Source: Tragulus kanchil (Eukaryota > Chordata > Mammalia > Artiodactyla > Tragulidae). From it: a DNA stretch of 64,000 nt. The notes beneath the pieces are model-generated. The model was not told where the DNA came from. It saw only the letters and a program-made list of their open reading frames with translations, and did no database searches. The position numbers and the translations under genes were made by a program. Within the stretch, counting starts at the first letter, position 1; every line of letters begins with the position of its first letter. Below are positions 12,301 to 24,300 of this stretch, piece after piece. The stretch is taken from positions 161,823,001 through 161,887,000 of the forward strand of contig JAIOJX010000005.1 of the NCBI GenBank assembly GCA_022376925.1, in the 5' to 3' direction.

Positions 12301-15300
12301 CAGGGTAAATTGATCTTTCCCTTCCTGAGTTCCCTGAGGATATCCCAGCCAGAGGGGAGAGGATTCTGGCCCAAAGCTGATGCTGGGTCTCACGGAGCCA
12401 TCTACTGGGCTCCCTTGCTCTCTTGACCTAGCTATTGTGGGGTGAGGGGAAAGGTCCAAAGTGATGGAAACTCCACCAGCATTTCAGGTTCTAGGCTGTA
12501 CAGGCATCCTCCCGGATAGATGTTTACCAGCTGATTTCCCTGGTAATGTCCTTATGCTCTATCTTAGGGCTAATCATAGGCTCATTGTCGGGGAGGGATT
12601 TGGGGGCAGAAGGGGATTGAACTTGTCCATGATTCCCAGGTTTTCCCTGAAAGGCCAGACTGCCTCTCACCCCTTTGCCTTTGCACATACTGTTCCCCCT
12701 CCCAGAGAGATCATTTCTCCTGCTGACCTGGCTCTGGCTTCATTGTCCTTCAACACTCAGTTGGCTCATCTCCTTTTCTGGCCACCTTCTCAGCCCTCTG
12801 GGTCTGGTGCACCTCGTGCCCTGGCACTTGCACAAGGCATCTATTTGAGATGCAGAGAAGTGTGCTAGGGAAGCATGGAGGAAGAGCCGTGTTTCAGGTG
12901 GCAATTCACTGTTCGTGACAAATAGAAGATAGATAGATAGCTTGTCCCAGTGTGGTGTTTATAAGGATTCAAGTCTAGACAGTGTGTTGGTTGGGAAAGT
13001 CAGAAGCGTTTTATTAGATGAAAGGACATGTGAATTGTCTCTTGAAGAATAAGTAGGACCTCATCAAAGGGATGGGATTAGAAAGGACGTTCTCAACTTT
13101 GGACATCAGTCAAAAAGGTTATGGCGTATTCAGCAAAGGATGAGGGTGTTAATGGCATAATGTACAGCGTGGAGCAAAGAGGACGTTGGGAAGTAAAGTT
13201 GGAAAGAAAGTAATAATTGATAAATGTAAGAAGATCCTAGGCTTCTGTTACCAGGAAATATTGGCCACCATATGTATGTAATTTGTAAGAGAAACAGAAG
13301 ATTTAGAGCAGGTACGCCCATGCATCTTTGTCTTTATTGCAAATTTATACAAGCACATCCAGGAAGTCATGCCTTTGGACATGGGTTTTGCTGATTCATT
13401 GAACTTTGGAACCCCTCTTACATCTAAACCATGATCACAGACTCCAATGCCTAGAAGCGCACGTGGACGCTACAGACAAGTATATCAGACTGGTGGGGAG
13501 TGTGCAGAATGAAAAGTGTATGCCCATGTAAAGAAAGAGCTAATTCTAAGCAAGCGAAGATAAAAAACACAGCCATCTGTCAAATAAAATGCATCTGTGG
13601 GCCCTATTTACCCATGACATCCCTGAAGAGCTGAGGTCACTTAAAGTGTATCACCTCTCTTCCAAAATTATCAACTAAAGACCAAACTGGAATAAGCAAA
13701 TAATCCAAATGTGAGTAGCTCAGTAGGAGTCCCTAGTTCTTTCTAAGTGTCTGGGGGGATCAGACACTGGTCACTTGATGGTTTTCAGTCTGCATCAGGA
13801 CTATGCGATTAATATCCCAAAGACACACTTTTGACTGATGTACTCAAAGCCCACACTTCCTTGGAGGGACCCACTCCATCAGGACCCAGCCCTCCTTGGG
13901 CTCTGGGACCGCTGTATCAATCTGGACCAAGAGAGAAAGAGGTGAATGGGAGAAAGATAAAGACGATTCAACATCCACAGCTGGACAAGGACAGACTTGA
14001 AGACTCAGTTGCTTGCTTAGTGGAGAAAGCAGAAAACTCTTACAGGCAGCCCCGCACGTCTCTCTGTGATAATTTGCCTTGCGGGTCCAGTCTGCTGGTG
14101 ACCCTGAGCGCTTACCACTGAGTCCTAATTGAACCACCATCCCCTTCCTGCATTGGAAGTAATGCGCGTTAGGAAAATCAATCCATTTGTAGGGGGAGAA
14201 ACCAGACTGGTTTCCTGCTACTGCTCATATTTTCACTAAAACCCCACTTTACTGGAACCAACATTGAAAAAAACAGCACATTTTATTCAAAACAAGGCAA
14301 TATTGGTATTGACAGAGCTGCAGCGATAATGAGGACGATCAATCTTCCCTCCTCCATTATGGGGTATTGAGCAATTTTGGAGTAAACTTGTGGCATTGTT
14401 AGACAACCTCAGCATTTCTATTTCTCCCTTTTGAAAACTTTCTTTTTTGCATATTTAGATTTTCAGTATTCTTGCTCTGGTGGAAAAAAAAGCAAAAACA
14501 AGAAAAAAAAGCCAAAAGTCCCCGAAGCAATAAGTGAAGTGCTGGTAATAAAAATTGGAGATGGTAGACATTTCTTTTTAATTCATATTAATAATACATA
14601 GTGTTGTTATTTTTGCATATTGCTTCATGCAGACTGTCTCCCCAACTCTCACCCCAAATTAAAGACTGCAGTTTCTAAACAATCAAGTTCCAGGAGAGAG
14701 AGAGTTCTAGGCAAGAGGGCAGAAACAGCTTTTCTGTTCTGGGGGGAGCCTTCCAAAATTATCAACTAAAGACCAAACTGGAATAAGCAAATAATCCAAA
14801 TGTGAGTAGCTCAGTAGGAGTCCCTAGTTCTTTCTAAGTGTCTGGGGGGATCAGACACTGGTCACTTGATGGTTTTCAGTCTGCATCAGGACTATGCGAT
14901 TAATATCCCAAAGACACACTTTTGACTGATGTACTCAAAGCCCACACTTCCTTGGAGGGACCCACTCCATCAGGACCCAGCCCTCCTTGGGCTCTGGGAC
15001 CGCTGTATCAATCTGGACCAAGAGAGAAAGAGGTGAATGGGAGAAAGATAAAGACGATTCAACATCCACAGCTGGACAAGGACAGACTTGAAGACTCAGT
15101 TGCTTGCTTAGTGGAGAAAGCAGAAAACTCTTACAGGCAGCCCCGCACGTCTCTCTGTGATAATTTGCCTTGCGGGTCCAGTCTGCTGGTGACCCTGAGC
15201 GCTTACCACTGAGTCCTAATTGAACCACCATCCCCTTCCTGCATTGGAAGTAATGCGCGTTAGGAAAATCAATCCATTTGTAGGGGGAGAAACCAGACTG

Positions 15301-18300
15301 GTTTCCTGCTACTGCTCATATTTTCACTAAAACCCCACTTTACTGGAACCAACATTGAAAAAAACAGCACATTTTATTCAAAACAAGGCAATATTGGTAT
15401 TGACAGAGCTGCAGCGATAATGAGGACGATCAATCTTCCCTCCTCCATTATGGGGTATTGAGCAATTTTGGAGTAAACTTGTGGCATTGTTAGACAACCT
15501 CAGCATTTCTATTTCTCCCTTTTGAAAACTTTCTTTTTTGCATATTTAGATTTTCAGTATTCTTGCTCTGGTGGAAAAAAAAGCAAAAACAAGAAAAAAA
15601 AGCCAAAAGTCCCCGAAGCAATAAGTGAAGTGCTGGTAATAAAAATTGGAGATGGTAGACATTTCTTTTTAATTCATATTAATAATACATAGTGTTGTTA
15701 TTTTTGCATATTGCTTCATGCAGACTGTCTCCCCAACTCTCACCCCAAATTAAAGACTGCAGTTTCTAAACAATCAAGTTCCAGGAGAGAGAGAGTTCTA
15801 GGCAAGAGGGCAGAAACAGCTTTTCTGTTCTGAGTAGAGGAGAAGAAAGGTGGAGGTGCAAGGTCTCTGGATGGAGGAAGGGCCACTCAGAGCATCAGAA
15901 GGAAGATCTGGGGATGGGAGTCAGGGAGGTTGGGTAGATGTTCACGTGGAAAAGTATCTTAAAGTAAAAGTCATGGAACTGCTTAGTGCAAATCAGACCT
16001 GGCATTTCTTCCTTTCGTTTCTGGTCCCTGTTGGGTTACGTGTCCCTCTAGCTGCTGAGGCTGGCTGTGCAGATACCCCAGTGACAGGGAAGGGGGTTGT
16101 CTTCATGCACCCCAGCCGCTATAATGAAAGACCAGGGGGCTTACAAACAACAGAAATTTGTTTCTGACAGTTCTGGAGGGTGGCAAGTCCAGAATCAGGG
16201 TACGGGCAGGTTCAGTGTGTGGTGAGGACCCACCTCCTCACTCATGGCCCTCTTCTTGCTGTGTCCTCACATTGTGCAAGGGAGAAGGAAGTTCTCTGGG
16301 GTCTCTTCTCCAAGGCCACTAATCCCATTCATGGTGGGGGGAATCTGCCCTCAGGGGCTTCCCAGGTGGTGTAATGGCAAAGAATCTGCCTGCCAGTGTA
16401 GGAGATGCAAGAGGCATGGGTTCAATCTCTGGGTTGGGAAGATCCCCTGGAATAGGTAACGGGAACCCACTCCAGTATTCTTGCCTGGAAAATTCCATTG
16501 ACTGAGGAGCCTGGTGGGCTACAGTCCATGGGGTTGGACATAACTGAGAACATACACACTGCCCTCAAGACCTAAGCATCTCTTGAAGGCCCCACCTCCA
16601 AATGCCGTCACCCTGGGGGCTAGGTTTCAGCATCTGAATTTGAGAGGTGATGGTGGGGAGAAGCAGCATAGAGATTCCATTGTAGAGACGATCTTCTTCA
16701 TGTGTGCATGTATATGTGTGTGTATACACATTATGAATGCATGAACATATATATAGGGGCGACATAGCAGGGCAGCTACCACTCAGGGGAGACTGATGGT
16801 GACAGGAGTGGCAGCTGTGAGGGGTGCCCTCGCCTAGAGGAGGAGGTCTGGGTGGAGCTCCCATAGGCTTCACTGCAGGAAAACTCCTTTAAGATCTAAC
16901 TGATGTGACATCTTGGTCATTTCAGACAGTCTTATACAAAGCAAAAAATAAAAAGGAGGGCAGTCTTGAAAGATTTTGTAAAGGAAATCCACTCCCCCTA
17001 TTTATATTTCAGTGAGACTGGGCATTCCAGGGTTTCTATCTTTTTTACAGAAAGGAAGCTTGTGAAAATAATGTATTGTAGTTGGCTGAAATACTGATGA
17101 GGCTAAGCCTATGTCTCTATCTCATGGACTTCAAGGACAAAGAGAGTGAAGTGAAATGAATCTAGCAGAGGGAACATAGGGCTGCAGCTGCCTGTGTATC
17201 TGAATATGCTTAGCACAGAAAGACAGGTGAAGGAAGTAGGGTGAAGGGAAGGCTTCCTGCAGAAACCGTGACTTCAGGAACTGTGCAAGCCATGCCTTCA
17301 GGGCCAGTGTGGTTTGCCCTGTGAAGTTGGAGCGGGCTGCAGCTGGCACAGGATTGCACCTTTTGGACCAGGGGTGCAAACTCGAAAACACAAGGCTGTC
17401 GAGTGAGCTGGTGAGGGAGGGAGGTGTGGGACCCTCTAGAGGACGTAGCTGCTGCCCAGTTCCAGCTCCTTCTCAACAGACAGGAGGGCAAGGCAGCTGC
17501 GTTTTAAGAGAGGACACATGTCTGAACTTCCACGGGGAATCTTCAGACTTTTAAATGTTAGCAATATTTAGAAATGTCATGTGCCTCAACCACAGCGGGT
17601 CTCAGACTGATGCAGCCTCTTGCCTGCCAGGTGGCAGTCTGTTTTCGTCTGTCTACCTGTTTGGCAGCTCATGTGAGGAGGGCATGTCTGAGAGTGCCCA
17701 CGACAGACAGGCGGCAGTGAGAACAGGCTCCTCACCCAGTCTCCTCTCCTTACCTGCAGCTCAAGTCCTCGCTGGGAGCCTCCCACAAAACATGCTGACC
17801 TCAAAGTCTCACCACTTGCTTGCTTTGGTTCCTCTTAGCTTTCCCAGGAGATCCAGTGCTCCATGGCCAGTCACATTCAGTCCCTGGTGAAGTCAGAGAA
17901 GAACCGTCAGATCATGTGCGAGGCGGGGATGCTCAGGACCCTCATGACTTCCTGCCACAAGGCCCTGGCCACCAGCAGCAGCCCCTTGCACTCGGGCCTC
18001 ATCAGGATTTTTGAAAAGCTTGCATCCCAAGCCATCGAACCAGACATGTTAAGGTACTGGGTGCAGCACATTAGACGTTGCCAGGTCCCTGGGAGTGGAA
18101 CTTGTGCCCAGTGGGCAGTAAGAGGGTCCCTGTACCCCTCCTGTCTTCCATGTTGGACACTGCAAACCCAGGTTGGAGTCTTGGGTCCTTGGGTAGCGTG
18201 CAGCCTGCAGGGTGGATGTAGCTCCTCCGCTGGAGCTGATGGTCTGGTGTGAGCCTGCTAAGTCGCTTCAGCCGTATCTGACTCTTTGCAACCCTGTGGA

Positions 18301-21300
18301 CTCTAGTCCTCTAGGCTCCTCTGCCCATGGGATTCTCCAGGCAAGAATACTAGAATTCCTTCTCTAGGGGATCTTCCCAACGCAGGAATCGAACCCGTGT
18401 CTCTTGCATCTTCTGCATTGGCAGGCGGGTTCTTTACCACTTTTGCCACAGGATGGTCTGAGGGTGGGGTGTGGAAATAAATGGAGGGGATGCTCGTGCT
18501 GCATGAGGGCTCCATGGAGCTGGGAGGACCACAGTGTGGTGGGGGGTTTAGAGGCAGGGGAGTGGCAGTGGCTAAGGCCCGCGGCCCGTGCAGACTCTCA
18601 CCAGACCAGGAGAGGAGGGAACCAGCCAAGTGAAGACACCCTGTGAGGAGGGCTTGGGTGGGGGCCAAGAGGGTTTGGCTGCCAAGAGAGAGGCTGGGCC
18701 ACAGGGAGCTCACCCAGTGTGAGGGGCAGTGCTTGGGACTCCCGACAGGGAGGGTGACCGAGGCAAACCCACTGTATCCTTGAGGACCTTCCCACTGGCA
18801 GCCACTGGTTCCTGGAGAGCCACAGCGGGGAGGGGAGAGACACCGGGAGGACCAGACACAGAAGACAGAACAGCAGAGGGCCTCCCTGGTGGTCCAGTGG
18901 GGGAAGGGTCCGCCTTGCTGTGCAGGGGGCACCGGTTCGATCCCTGGCCCGGGAAGATCCACACGCTGCAGAGTGACCGGACTGGCATGTCCAACTGCGA
19001 GCCAGTGCTCTGGAGTGCATGCACCCAGAGCCAGTGCTCTGCAATGAGAGAGGCCACTGCAATGGGAGGCCCGCACAGGCTGAAGAATGAAGATGAATGA
19101 AATATAAATGAATAAAAAAACAATAAAAAGAGGCCAAAAATTTAAAAAAAAAAAAAAAAAGCAGAGGAGACAAAGTCTGCAGGAGGGAGATCAAAGTCTC
19201 TAAGTACCGGTGGCCAGGCCACCCCGTCCAGCGTAGGTGTAGGAAGGGTGTGCCCAGGGCCACAAGCTGCTGGAGCCTTGTTGGCACATAGGACCAAGTA
19301 CAGGGGGACTGAAGGCAACCTTTCCAGCCGGCAAGCATGGGGACCAGGGGCTGGGCCAGCCTCTTCCACCTCTAGCCATTGGGCTGTCAGACAAGGCCGC
19401 TATATTTAGTTCAGCTAATCAGTCAAGCCCATGAGAAACATAAAACCAAAGTATGACAGAATTCCTTTCCAAGAAAATCCTTTTCCTCTCAAGGTCCAAT
19501 GTGGTTTCTAGCTGGTCTCTGGGTAAGTCAAAGGCACCTCAATTCACCGGTTCTCTCGTCTGGGGGCCAGATCACGAACACTCTGGTTCTGTGTGGCCTG
19601 AGGGGTTCCAGGCAGAGAGGGGAAGGCATGGAGGGGAAACCAACAGGGCTCTGGGGTCTGTGACCGTGTTCAGATGGGACTGGAGGAAACTTCTGCCTGC
19701 AGAGGTCATCACCTGATGCTCTTGTTTGTTATGATATGCAGACAGTTTCTAGGCCTTGGAATTGTGCCACCTCCATCGGCTGCTACGAGAAAACTCAGTT
19801 CATCTCATGTGCGTGGAGAGGTCTCTGGATGCCCAGGTGAGGAGGGAGGAAAGCATAGGGGCCAGATAATGAAACTTAAAGGAGAATGTGCGTTTCCTGT
19901 AAGGAATCATTCAGGCACATGGGAAGCAGACAGATTTAAAAATGGTTTTGCCTGCTGCTCGATGGAGCAACTGAGGATAAGCAGAGGGGTCTGATCCATG
20001 GTTCACAGACAAAGACCTGATCTAGAAGGAGGAGGACCCCTGCCCCCGTGTAAGATGGTGGTGGTGAGTGTGTATTTGACCCCTTTCTGTGCCTGGAGCA
20101 CAGAAACCTTTGTGTCCTGGCATGTCCAGGGGTACCCAGCACTAGTCCTGGGCAGAGGAACACGGTCAGCATTCTGTGCACACAGCTCAGGGGTCAGGAG
20201 AACAAAGCTTTGGCCTGGTACCTGGCACGTTGCTGGGCCAGGGAACCAGCATGGAGACAAAAGCCACGGACATGCTACGTACAAGATCACGTAGGACGTT
20301 AAGGCAAGGAGGCCCCGTTGAAAAGCAAGGATGAAGAGTTCGGCTTGGGCTGGCAGCTGGAGGTGGGAGACAGAGCTTTCAAGGAGATGGGCTGTTGTGT
20401 AAAAGAATGTGGCGGTCAGAGAGCCAGGACCAAGCCCCAGCGAGAGACAGCCAATGGGGCAAGCCAGTGACAGCAATATGTATTGGAAAGGAGTGGGAGC
20501 CATGATAGAACTAAAGAGAGAAGGAATTTCCAGGACGAGCAGGCTGTTGTCACGGTTCAATACATCCCTATCCACAGAGGGCCCAGGTGGGAGGGCAGGC
20601 GGGAGGGCCCAGGTGGGAGCGGGGTGGGAGGTCTCAGGGGGCCACCCTTGGGGCTGGGACATGATGGTGCTCTGCAGAGCCCTCCTTGGCGACTGTGGCG
20701 GAAATGTTGAGGTTGGGGCTGTGGTTGGGGCTGTTGACCAAAGAGGGGCAGAAATGCTTTGAGCAAAGACACAGTTCTGCTTGCTCCCCTAGGGTCAAAG
20801 GCAGCAGCACCAGTGTCTGCTGAGGGCCCTGCAGCCGCTGCCCAGGATGCCAGCCCTCAGCCAGCAGGCACCCAGGCCCTCAGGCCCCTGGGGCCACTCC
20901 AGGGCTCAACCACCACCCTTCAGACGGCATTGAGCCTCATCTCCATGACCTCCCCCCGCAACCTGCAGCCGCAGAGGGCGGCCCTGCCTCCATCCTTCGT
21001 GGAATTTGACATGTCTGTGGAAGGTTACGGGTACGACAGGCTCTCACACGCTTGAAACACACTTTAGTAATTTCCCAGTGCCTGAGGTGAATTGTCATCA
21101 TGATTACAAGATTGTAATTTCTATCAGCTGTCATGCTCGATCAGCTGGGGCACGGAAGCCCCGTCTTCCCAGAGGTTTCTCAGGGGCAGCATCCCTAGCC
21201 ATCTAAGGCCAGGACCATCTCCTTCCCCTGGCGTGCCTGCCTTCCAGACTGCCCTCCCCTCTAGCAGAGTCCTTTCCTAGGGCCATGGTGCCAGCACTGG

Positions 21301-24300
21301 CCGCTCTCTGTCCCTGGGACCCAGGAGGGAGTGAGGCCCCCGCAGACACGTGGAGGGGCAGATGTCACGCCAGAGTCTGGCTTACAGCTCAGTGATCCGA
21401 GACACTTTCCTGTTCCAGCTGTTTGTTTATTCCGACCCTGGCGACGGTGATGGGAACCAGCACTGAGTACTCGGTCACTGGCGGGATTGGGACAGGTAGG
21501 TGCTCCCCTGGGGGGCCAGCTTGCTGAGGTCCCTTCCCCCTGACCCAGCAGTGAGTCCCTGGGGAGTCTCGATTGCAGATTTCCTTTTGGCATTTCCAGA
21601 AAGCATGAGTCTTCCTCTTGGTTCCCTGTGTCTGAGAGGACTCATCCTTCCCGTGGGTCACGCCTGTCCTGGGGCAGAGGTGTCCTGTCCACCATGCGTG
21701 CCGAGGGCCCAGCCCATGGCTCTGCACTCAGTGAGCAGGAGGGACTCGGTGCCTGACTTGGTGACTGAGCTGGCTGCACTTTATGGGTGACTGACAGAGG
21801 CTGACACGGACACCTCACCCCATCTTACGCCTAGAGAGGAATGTGACTTCTGTGCTGGTGGCCACCTAGGAACAAGCTTGTCCTTGGCTTGTTCCATGGC
21901 TCCCGTGGATCAGCTGGGCCTGGGCATGCTTCATACAGCGCTGCTCTCAGCCGAAGATCAGGCGCCCCTGTTAGGAGAGCCAGGGTTTAGGTTTCTGTGG
22001 CATGGCGGGTATTGAGGAGCCATGGCGTTTACAGCTCGTCCGTGTGGGGTTCCAAGCCTGATTCTCCCCATTCAGGGAGGACTGTGGGCCCCATCTGAAC
22101 TGCCAACCTTCGTTTCCCTAGAGGGGAGCATTCCCTAGGCAAGGTTTAGCCTAGCTAGGCTGGCATCCTCTGCCCCACGTAGCACACAGGCCGACCTTAG
22201 ACCAGATGACCCGTCGGCCACGTGGGGACAGATCTGAGGGGCATGCTCCCTCGCCACTCCCTTGGCCAGGCAGTATCATCGATGAGCCAGAACTGGAGAG
22301 AGGCTCCGGGGACCTAGGCTCACGTCCTCGGGGGAGTATAACTTATTCCTGTGAGTATGGTTGAGGAGACAAGAGCATCCTGCTGTGTGGAGTCCCTGTA
22401 CAGGGGCGTGAGTCAGGCAGGGCCCAGCGCTGGCACACAGTAGGGCCACCCTGGGACGGCGTCAGAGGCACCGTGAGTCCAGACAAGCTTCCGCAGCAGG
22501 ACGAAGCCTCAGGGCATGCTTGTGTTCTGACCCCAGGCGCTGCCAGGTCCTTCCCTCCGCCTGGGGGCCTGACCTTCTCCTGCTGGTTCCTGATCAGCAG
22601 GCACAGCGCGGTCACAGAGGGCCACCCGCTGCGCTTCCTGACCCTGGTGCGCCACCTGGCCAGGACCGAGCAGCCCTTCGTCTGCTTCTCCGTTAGCCTC
22701 TGCCCGGAAGACCTCTCCTTGGTTGTGTCTACAGAAGAGAAAGAGTTTCAGCCCCTGGGTAAGGTTTTGCCTGCATTTGGGGGAAGTGGGGCTGAGTCAG
22801 CAGCTTTTTTCCAGCCTGGGGGGACCTGCCTGCCCTCCCAGGTAGCTGGCCCTGATCCTGCCGCCTAGAGCTCAGCCTGATTCTCCCAGCTCACCTGCCT
22901 GCAGTGGCCCAAACTGGCCTGTGAGAGCCAAGGCCAGGGTGTCATCCCTGTTCTTGTGTGTCCTGTTTCATAGTGAGACATACACTCTGGAAGGCCCAGG
23001 ATTTGGCTTGTTACCCTTCACACATGGCACAACCACCTGAGCTCCTTCCCTCCCAGGACTTTGCCAGCCCATGGGGATCACTGTGGAGGCAGTCTAGTGA
23101 GGGTAAACCCTGCAGCCTGACTCCTGGGTTTGAACTCTGGCCATGCCACTGTAGGCAAGTGACCTAACCTCTCTGTGCCTCAAGATGGTGACAAGGGCTT
23201 CGTGATAGCACCTACCTCAGTTGCTGACATGGGCTTCATGATGGCACCTACCTCAATGTCTGACTCAAACCCAGGGCTCCAGCAATGGAAGCTGCTGCCA
23301 CAGTTGTGAATTTTCCATGGGGGCTCAGCCCTGGCCCCACTGGTATAAGGCCCCGTGCTGCTAGGCTGCTGCTCCCTGACCCCGCAGGTGAGGCCTGGTA
23401 TTGGTGTTCTCTTCCAGATGTCATGGAACCTGAGGATGACCCTGAGCCTTCTGCAGGACGCCAGCTTCGGGTCAGGTGTGGTCAGCTGCTGGCTTGTGGT
23501 CAGTGGCATCACCTGGCTGTGGTTGTCACCAAGGAGATGAAAAGGAATTGTACTGTTTCCACCTATCTGGATGGACAAGTCATTGGCTCAGCCAAGGTGA
23601 GATGGTTTCCCCAAGCTTTGCTGGCCCCATGGCTGTGCCTCCTATCAATAGGGGTAACCAGAAGGCACAGCGTCACAGAGGGCCACCCGCTGCGCTTCCT
23701 GACCCTGGTGCGCCACCTGGCCAGGACCGAGCAGCCCTTCGTCTGCTTCTCCGTTAGCCTCTGCCCGGAAGACCTCTCCTTGGTTGTGTCTACAGAAGAG
23801 AAAGAGTTTCAGCCCCTGGGTAAGGTTTTGCCTGCATTTGGGGGAAGTGGGGCTGAGTCAGCAGCTTTTTTCCAGCCTGGGGGGACCTGCCTGCCCTCCC
23901 AGGTAGCTGGCCCTGATCCTGCCGCCTAGAGCTCAGCCTGATTCTCCCAGCTCACCTGCCTGCAGTGGCCCAAACTGGCCTGTGAGAGCCAAGGCCAGGG
24001 TGTCATCCCTGTTCTTGTGTGTCCTGTTTCATAGTGAGACATACACTCTGGAAGGCCCAGGATTTGGCTTGTTACCCTTCACACATGGCACAACCACCTG
24101 AGCCCCTTTCCCCTCCCAGGACTGTGCCAGCCCATGGGGATCACTGTGGAGGCAGTCTAGTGAGGGTAAACCCTGCAGCCTGACTCCTGGGTTTGAACTC
24201 TGGCCATGCCACTGTAGGCAAGTGACCTAACCTCTCTGTGCCTCAAGATGGTGACAAGGGCTTCGTGATAGCACCTACCTCAGTTGCTGACATGGGCTTC

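Larger units (their letters stand above)
7800..13650. other. Intron 1, middle part: no gene
   Basis: I see no coding exon here. The stretch holds MIR-like relics (about 9740-9940 and 10030-10190), L2-like relics (about 9450-9680 on + and 12655-12830 on -), and an A-rich L1-like tail near 11700-11815. A short GATA run is at about 12928-12942. A possible regulatory block lies at 8270-8480. Short ORFs here have no protein-like composition. Confidence 0.6.

Noticed and set aside
3301..17838. A missed coding exon in the 14.5 kb intron
   Set aside because: Exon 1 ends and exon 2 begins in phase 0, the joined protein (DHPQ-LSQE) reads naturally, and no splice-flanked segment with family similarity was seen.
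18303..19338. Large minus-strand ORFs of 246-257 codons
   Set aside because: They run across a Bov-tA and a CHR-2-like SINE and contain translated SINE text. They are shadows of repeats.
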